A DNA stretch of 18,008 bases, taken from Methanomicrobiales archaeon. GTDB lineage: Archaea; Halobacteriota; Syntropharchaeia; Alkanophagales; Methanospirareceae. The notes under the pieces were generated by a model, which saw only the letters and a program-made list of their open reading frames with translations, searched no databases and was not told the DNA's origin. Below, piece by piece: positions 14,705 through 18,008 of this stretch. Location of the stretch: the NCBI GenBank assembly GCA_003160755.1, contig QEXZ01000019.1, positions 1 to 18,008 on the forward strand, read 5' to 3'. Made by a program: the position numbers and the translations under genes. The stretch's first letter is position 1. Every line of letters begins with the position of its first letter.

Positions 14705-14908
14705 AAAGAAAAGCTTTACCAAAAGAACTTATTCATCATCGGCGGTGACGATATAGAAGAAATAGCATTTTATATTCAAGAAACAATAACTAAAATCTCT
14801 ATAACATTGACAAAAAGCGATAAGTTAAAGGGATACAGGGGAATACTGGGGAAAGCTGACGAAAAGTTGTTAAAGGAGTTTGAACTCGAAGCAAATGATA
14901 TTTATTGA
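14705..14908 (+). pseudogene. N-terminally truncated VapB-like antitoxin remnant
   Basis: The frame is open after a stop at 14702 and has no usable start codon near its beginning. It encodes about 67 residues, including FIIGGDDIEEIAFYIQE, ending with Leu/Lys/Glu-rich helix, ELEANDIY and a stop at 14906. That stop overlaps the ATG of the PIN-domain frame by 14 bases, a typical toxin-antitoxin arrangement. The antitoxin identity rests on this overlap and on position, not on a recognised fold. The missing start next to a repeat fragment indicates a broken gene. Confidence 0.5.
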
Positions 14909-15036
14909 CACAAGCGTTTTCCTTAATCGCCGCAACATGTAAACATCACGGAATTAATAAAATTGCTACCTTTGACTCCGATTTTGAAAGAGTAGATTTA
15001 TGTTCCATCGCTCTCACCAATTATATTGGCGCTTAA
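14895..15036 (+). pseudogene. VapC-like PIN-domain toxin remnant with internal deletion
   Basis: The ATG at 14895 opens MIFIDTSVFLNRR, the typical first strand of a PIN nuclease with its catalytic Asp (D5). The frame then stops at 14940-14942. In the next frame, from 14932, ATCKHHGINKIATFDSDF follows, which is the typical last part of a PIN domain with its late Asp residues; it ends at TAA 15034-15036 after ALTNYIGA. A normal VapC has about 130 residues, so roughly 80-90 central residues are missing. The start and end are both well preserved, pointing to one internal deletion rather than slow decay. It runs opposite to the two large cargo genes. Confidence 0.7.
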
Positions 15037-15073
15037 TAATTTCTCACAGGAGTGGGTTCGGAATTTTATATAA
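14993..15073 (+). repeat. Tail repeat B: vapC end plus TATA-bearing block
   Basis: This is the second copy of the block at 10796-10880 (75 of 81 bases identical). Its first 44 bases are the end of the PIN-domain remnant, and it closes with CGGAATTTTATATAA, a BRE-plus-TATA form (TTTATATA at 15065-15072). That box is 17 bases before the structured element, against 16 in copy A. A start site about 25 bases downstream would fall inside the element, so the box may not be its promoter. Confidence 0.8.
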
Positions 15074-15081
15074 CGGTTTTG

Positions 15082-15147
15082 GGATATGTGAAGTTTGCCC
15101 GTAAGGGCAAATTTGGGCTGAGCCCTTAAGGGCGAAGCCACACATCC
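15082..15147 (+). ncRNA. Predicted three-way-junction structured element, copy B
   Basis: The layout equals copy A. P1 pairs 15082-15089 with 15140-15147 (seven of eight pairs, one A-C mismatch). P2 (15091-15114) has AAGTTTGCCC against GGGCAAATTT, the same single G-T wobble and a GTAA loop. P3 (15116-15139) pairs GGCT/AGCC, has two facing GA dinucleotides, then GCCC/GGGC closing a TTAA loop. Single G linkers are at 15090 and 15115. Relative to copy A, P2 has two changed base pairs with both partners changed (T-A to G-C and T-A to C-G). The fold is drawn by eye; no energy was computed. Confidence 0.5.
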
Positions 15148-15151
15148 ACCT

Positions 15152-15201
15152 GTTGCCCGAGTGCGATAGCACCCGCAGCGAAGCGGGGAGTTACGGGCGA
15201 C
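15152..15201. other. Second branched inverted repeat at the DUF262 gene end
   Basis: GTTGCCCG (15152-15159) pairs with CGGGCGAC (15194-15201), eight pairs including one G-T. Inside are two small hairpins: GTGC/GCAC around GATA (15161-15172), and CCGC/GCGG around AGCGAA (15173-15186). It starts four bases after the copy-B element and ends four bases before the DUF262 stop. Copy A has no counterpart. It could act as a terminator-like structure for the - strand gene, but no T-run follows. Confidence 0.5.
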
Positions 15202-15205
15202 GGGC

Positions 15206-16906
15206 TCATGCTAATAACTCCATTTTTTCAAATTTTTCTACAATTAATTTTCCCCTTTCTTCTACAAATTTTTCAAAATTTTCTATTTTCCACCGGTTTT
15301 TGTCTTTGGGAATTAAGTGAATTTCAAAATATTCATCATTTTTATTATCAAACCATTCTTCAGGGGATTTATCTTTCTTCTCATCTCTATTTTCTTCTGC
15401 CGATAAAAGCATTAAATTTGCTATTTGGTCTCTATTCCACTTGTTATATTTCATGATCTTTCTACCAGTTTCTGGGTTTACATCCGTAATTTCTCTTAGT
15501 CTAGTTTGAGGAAAGATATGATCTACCCAAGGTAAATTTCCTTCATAGGCCGGTTTAAAGTTGACATCTTGGTACCATAAAGCAAAAATAAGATACAACT
15601 TTTTGTCTCCATAGTATGTATATAGCAGAGATTCCTTTGATAAAGTGATTGTTCTACCCCTGTTCACTATTTCTGTATTGATAATGTTTATATCAAAATC
15701 TCCTTTTTCACCAATTTTTCTAATAAGTGCATCTAATAAAGTATCAGAGCTTCCAGAAAATGCGCCTGTTAATAACACTCTCGTAAGCCATTTAGCTAGT
15801 TCTTTTTTATTGGTATTTTTCCAGTTACCCGGATACTTGTAATTAAAATAAATCAGTGGAATTAAGGCCAAATAGCTAGGTAAAGCCCTATCATCTTTTA
15901 TATATGTGTATTTAAAAAGGAAATCTCTAACCTCTTTAATCGATTTTTTAATATCCTCCCATTTATTTTGGAGATTTTTCAAGTTTTTTTCTTTCCTAAA
16001 TTTCATTACATCATACTTGGCTCCTGCACCAATAAGAATAAGGCTCGTTTTTAACACAAAATCTCTGCCAAATTCAAAAGATGTCCCATTAAGTTCTTCT
16101 AAGAAATTTGTTAAGTCCCCTTCTATTTCTTCCCAATTTGCTGTTAGAAGAGAGAACATTAAATCAGATTTGCTTAATGGTGTTCCTCCTGAGTTTGCTC
16201 TTATGAAGATTTCAACAACTTCATTTAAATTATATATTTCTGGATTGTCGACGCTATCTAACTCAGTATATGCAATATTTTCTTCAACACAAAATCTATT
16301 TACAAGTTTTGAAATGTTCTCATTGGTTAATTCTTTTTCTTCTTCAGATAGCCCATTCATTAATTTTTTGGCTCTTTCAGATTTTATCCTATCAATAATG
16401 TCTGCTGCAATTTTATAGGATCCACGTGTATCATATACAATATCCTTTATTTTTATCCATCCGTTTTCAATTTTTGCTTTTTCAGGATTTAGAAATCTGA
16501 ACTCATACCTAATATCTTCTTTTTCCTCCTTACCACTAAATACATTGAAGTATAACTCTTTTCCATTATAGCTTCCTTTTAGAGCAATAAATAAACTTTG
16601 TAATCTTTGTTGCCCATCTAATACTAATAGTTTTATTTTTTCATTTTTAGGAACATAGAAATCAGTGAGTTTTAACCCATCTCTATAAATGTCAATAAAT
16701 TTTCTCATTTTTACAGATTCTTGAGTTTTCCAAACCAAAAGGCAACCTATTGGATATTCTCTCATTATTGAGTCAAAGAGTTTCTCTATTTGGTCTTCTT
16801 TCCAAATAAAATATCTTTGAATATTAGGTAACCAAAGTCCTCCCTGTTCTTCTTCATTATTAGTAAAGCTACCAAATTTTCTAATCGTTTCTTTCTTATT
16901 TCTCAT
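15206..16906 (-). CDS. DUF262 protein with C-terminal HNH/DUF1524-like nuclease region (GmrSD-like)
   Basis: This 566-aa protein is likely a nucleotide-dependent nuclease of the GmrSD/BrxU/SspE type, used against phage DNA, often modified DNA. The N-terminal DUF262 (ParB-like) domain shows LPNIQRYFIW (26-35), DSI at 45-47, YPIGCLLVW (51-59) and the hallmark DGQQR (97-101), then RANSGGTPLS further on. The C-terminus has a His-Asn-type nuclease pattern: DHIFP with H463, N497 in IANLMLL, N506 and K510, as in DUF1524/HNH. GmrS and GmrD parts are thus in one chain. GAGGAGGTG five bases upstream gives a strong ribosome-binding site, and the ATG overlaps the stop of a HicB-like small ORF. The gene is AT-rich and belongs to the island. 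Target specificity cannot be read from sequence. Confidence 0.88.
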   Translation of the reverse strand: MRNKKETIRKFGSFTNNEEEQGGLWLPNIQRYFIWKEDQIEKLFDSIMREYPIGCLLVWKTQESVKMRKFIDIYRDGLKLTDFYVPKNEKIKLLVLDGQQRLQSLFIALKGSYNGKELYFNVFSGKEEKEDIRYEFRFLNPEKAKIENGWIKIKDIVYDTRGSYKIAADIIDRIKSERAKKLMNGLSEEEKELTNENISKLVNRFCVEENIAYTELDSVDNPEIYNLNEVVEIFIRANSGGTPLSKSDLMFSLLTANWEEIEGDLTNFLEELNGTSFEFGRDFVLKTSLILIGAGAKYDVMKFRKEKNLKNLQNKWEDIKKSIKEVRDFLFKYTYIKDDRALPSYLALIPLIYFNYKYPGNWKNTNKKELAKWLTRVLLTGAFSGSSDTLLDALIRKIGEKGDFDINIINTEIVNRGRTITLSKESLLYTYYGDKKLYLIFALWYQDVNFKPAYEGNLPWVDHIFPQTRLREITDVNPETGRKIMKYNKWNRDQIANLMLLSAEENRDEKKDKSPEEWFDNKNDEYFEIHLIPKDKNRWKIENFEKFVEERGKLIVEKFEKMELLA

Positions 16907-17064
16907 GGAAACACCTCCTCAAATCCGTCACCCGCAATTTCGGACAACTTCGGTATATGCGACATCAATGTCGTATATCCTTCCATTTTGGGGTTATATC
17001 CGAAACTTACTTCGTATATACCACCCTTTAGCCGACTGCTAATCTTCATTTTCTTCAACCTCAT
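16903..17064 (-). CDS. 53-aa HicB-like small protein, translationally coupled to the DUF262 gene
   Basis: This ORF starts at ATG 17064 (or 17049) and ends in a TGA at 16905-16903 sharing bases with the DUF262 ATG (ATGA). The sequence includes GGIYEVSFGYNPKMEGY, IPKLSEIAGDGFEEV and ends VFP. This resembles the N-terminal strand-strand-turn of HicB antitoxins (strand, GY, strand, PxLPGC, GDTxEEA), with GDGFEEV in the place of GDTxEEA. The Pro-Gly-Cys turn and the helical and DNA-binding parts are missing. A near-copy with a frameshift precedes the STAND-type gene. It may be a truncated antitoxin, a leader peptide for coupling, or an immunity-type partner. The HicB resemblance is weak and judged by eye. 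Confidence 0.45.
   Translation of the reverse strand: MRLKKMKISSRLKGGIYEVSFGYNPKMEGYTTLMSHIPKLSEIAGDGFEEVFP
16907..16920 (-). promoter_or_regulatory. Strong Shine-Dalgarno for the DUF262 gene, inside the small ORF
   Basis: GAGGAGGTG on the - strand (16920 to 16912) lies five bases before ATG 16906. It is also the codons Glu-Glu-Val of the upstream small ORF, so ribosomes finishing that ORF cover and release this site. This fixes the DUF262 start. Confidence 0.75.
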
Positions 17065-17097
17065 TTTCAATAAACGATTTCTTTATTATTAAATCCA
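16996..17097 (-). repeat. Leader repeat copy 2 (102 bp)
   Basis: This is the partner of 14463-14564, with two differences in 102 bases. It covers the start of the HicB-like ORF and most of the tiny ORF ahead of it. The flanks are less alike but still related, including a palindrome at 16955-16978. Confidence 0.9.
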
Positions 17098-17110
17098 TCG
17101 GTCTTTTCAT
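17039..17110 (-). CDS. Tiny ORF at the head of leader copy 2
   Basis: ATG 17110 opens a 23-codon frame, MKRPMDLIIKKSFIE and onward, ending in TAG at 17041-17039 and overlapping the HicB-like ORF in another frame. The frame is conserved in copy 1. It has no clear ribosome-binding site, and I do not recognise it. The CAGATTAA repeat ends a few bases upstream and may have cut off an earlier start. Confidence 0.3.
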   Translation of the reverse strand: MKRPMDLIIKKSFIENEVEENED

Positions 17111-17116
17111 CTTTGC

Positions 17117-17145
17117 TGTGTTAATCTGCGTTAATCTGCGTCAAC
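17117..17145. repeat. Short dispersed TTAATCTGCG tandem repeat
   Basis: TTAATCTGCG occurs twice in a row at 17121-17140. It is the complement of the repeat at 4695-4726. It lies just past the stop of the FAD oxidoreductase and marks the edge of the accessory island. Confidence 0.65.
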
Positions 17146-17148
17146 AAT

Positions 17149-18006
17149 TTATTTTCTATTTTTTGTTACCTCTTCTGCGCATTCAAAACCAGTTCGGATT
17201 GCACCATTCATACTTCGCTCGGGATAGTTAGGAGAAGAAAACATCCCTGCAAGGTATAGCCCTTCAATATGCGAAGAATAAGGAAGAATCTTGTTTTTAT
17301 AGCCAAGCTCATATATCGGTGCAGTGTACTTTTTCTTTGTTAATCCACACCACTTCACGTCCTCCCGGTGGAAATCAGGAAACATCTTCGCTATCCCATC
17401 GAGATACAAATCAATGACCTCTTCGTCGCTCCTTTTCCATATCGGGTCTTTTTCGTCATGCACATAAGATACCACGTAAAATAAATTCTCGCCGTAGTCA
17501 GCACGAGGAACAAAGTTGGTATGTTCGATAATGGCGCCAAAGGGCACCTCGGCCTTTATATTCAGCCAGTAAATGCCATCCATCAAACTTCTTTCCGTTC
17601 CAAAGAGAGCACAAATAGTGTTTTGATACTTTATTTTATTGATTGAAAGTGTCTTAGTCAACGACGGCGTGGTTACTATAACGTTATCAGAAGCGATAAA
17701 GCCTTCGGATGTGTCCACACCGACGACTTTGTTATTTTCTATCGCGAGTTTCTTGACCTTACAACCTGTTCTCAATTCGCATTTGCATCCTTGCGATTCA
17801 ATTTTTTCCGCCATTTTGTCCACGAGTTGCTGAAATCCTCCTCGCAGATACCCCAGTCGCTCTCCTTTAAATGTCCTGTTTGACCTAAGTTTTATCCTGC
17901 TCAGGAGCCAGGCAGCCGAAATGGAGTTGTACGAGCCAAATTTGCTCTTGAATAGCGGTTCAAAGAAATTCTCATACACAGACCGATTTGTTTTTTCAAT
18001 CACCCA
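17149..18006 (-). CDS. FAD-dependent amine oxidase-like oxidoreductase, N-terminus outside the window
   Basis: The frame stays open past the GTG at 18003, so the FAD-binding N-terminus lies beyond the window and the visible part is the last ~286 codons. Recognisable pieces are YENFFEPLFKSKFG, AWLLSRIKLRS, LGYLRGGFQQLVDKMAE, the VDTSEGFIASDNVIVTTP strand, and the C-terminal FAD motif GLYLAGMFSSPNYPERSM with NGAIRTG. This pattern belongs to the protoporphyrinogen oxidase/phytoene desaturase-like group of flavin amine oxidases. Relatives in archaea and Chloroflexi are sometimes found near polyprenyl-phosphate glycosyltransferase genes, which would link it to the GT2 gene across the island (inference). 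The substrate is unknown; an isoprenoid or lipid-linked one is the likeliest guess. The stop at 17151-17149 is next to the repeat. Confidence 0.8.
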   Translation of the reverse strand, partial: WVIEKTNRSVYENFFEPLFKSKFGSYNSISAAWLLSRIKLRSNRTFKGERLGYLRGGFQQLVDKMAEKIESQGCKCELRTGCKVKKLAIENNKVVGVDTSEGFIASDNVIVTTPSLTKTLSINKIKYQNTICALFGTERSLMDGIYWLNIKAEVPFGAIIEHTNFVPRADYGENLFYVVSYVHDEKDPIWKRSDEEVIDLYLDGIAKMFPDFHREDVKWCGLTKKKYTAPIYELGYKNKILPYSSHIEGLYLAGMFSSPNYPERSMNGAIRTGFECAEEVTKNRK

Positions 18007-18008
18007 TT

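Noticed and set aside
7446..14735. Similar AAGCTTTACCAAA stretches in the DUF2298 gene (near 7456) and at 14711
   Set aside because: Short A-rich match in unrelated frames, with no flanking similarity; likely chance.
10871..15072. TATA boxes in the tail repeats as promoters of the structured element
   Set aside because: The expected start sites would fall inside the element and cut off one strand of P1; kept only as a sequence feature.
10796..15073. CRISPR array
   Set aside because: Only two tail copies 4 kb apart and no regularly spaced short repeats anywhere in the window.
1..18008. tRNA or rRNA genes
   Set aside because: No acceptor/TPsiC-type pattern or rRNA signature was found by reading both strands; the branched elements do not form a tRNA cloverleaf.

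Overview
The window looks like a euryarchaeal chromosome segment from a methane-cycling or Archaeoglobus-like lineage. The supporting genes are an F420H2 dehydrogenase gene run (H-I-F), ftr of the tetrahydromethanopterin C1 pathway, an archaeal-type geranylgeranyl reductase, and archaeal promoters (BRE plus TATA box), one of them possibly leaderless. The fqo-like gene order together with very abundant dispersed intergenic repeats suggests an ANME-1/Syntrophoarchaeum-like organism, but that placement is an inference.

Positions 1-6630 hold energy metabolism and housekeeping genes, mostly on the + strand. They are the 3' end of fqoH, an fqoI extended by an extra 2[4Fe-4S] domain, fqoF, a small HTH-like gene on the - strand with its own promoter, a geranylgeranyl reductase, ftr, and a bacterial-type RNase III, which is unusual in archaea. 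The gaps carry several copies of an inverted-repeat element related to 'ACCACGAGATT..CAC'; one copy (3250-3460) has clear GTCATTCC termini.

Positions 6653-10701 (- strand) form a cell-surface glycan module: a polyprenyl-phosphate GT2 glycosyltransferase, a flippase-like LPG-synthase-TM protein, and a DUF2298/Chlor_Arch_YYY multispanning protein overlapping it by 19 nt. A partial FAD-dependent oxidoreductase at 17149-18006 (- strand) may have belonged to the same gene run.

Positions 10702-17148 form an AT-rich accessory island between those two parts. It has two tandem cassettes in the same orientation. In each, a near-identical leader (102 bp, 2 mismatches) sits upstream of one large defence-like gene, and a related tail sits downstream. 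One cargo is a 1038-aa protein with a methyltransferase-like domain, a STAND NTPase and TPR-like repeats. The other is a DUF262/HNH (GmrSD-like) protein. Between the cassettes are a decayed VapBC-type toxin-antitoxin pair and a piece of the dispersed repeat. Each tail contains the 3' end of a vapC-like gene, a TATA-like box, and a predicted three-way-junction element whose sequence differs between copies while its pairing is kept. The leaders encode overlapping tiny ORFs, one resembling the N-terminal part of a HicB-type antitoxin. The strongest candidate for something undescribed is this leader-cargo-tail design, with the MTase-STAND-TPR protein as one of its cargos.
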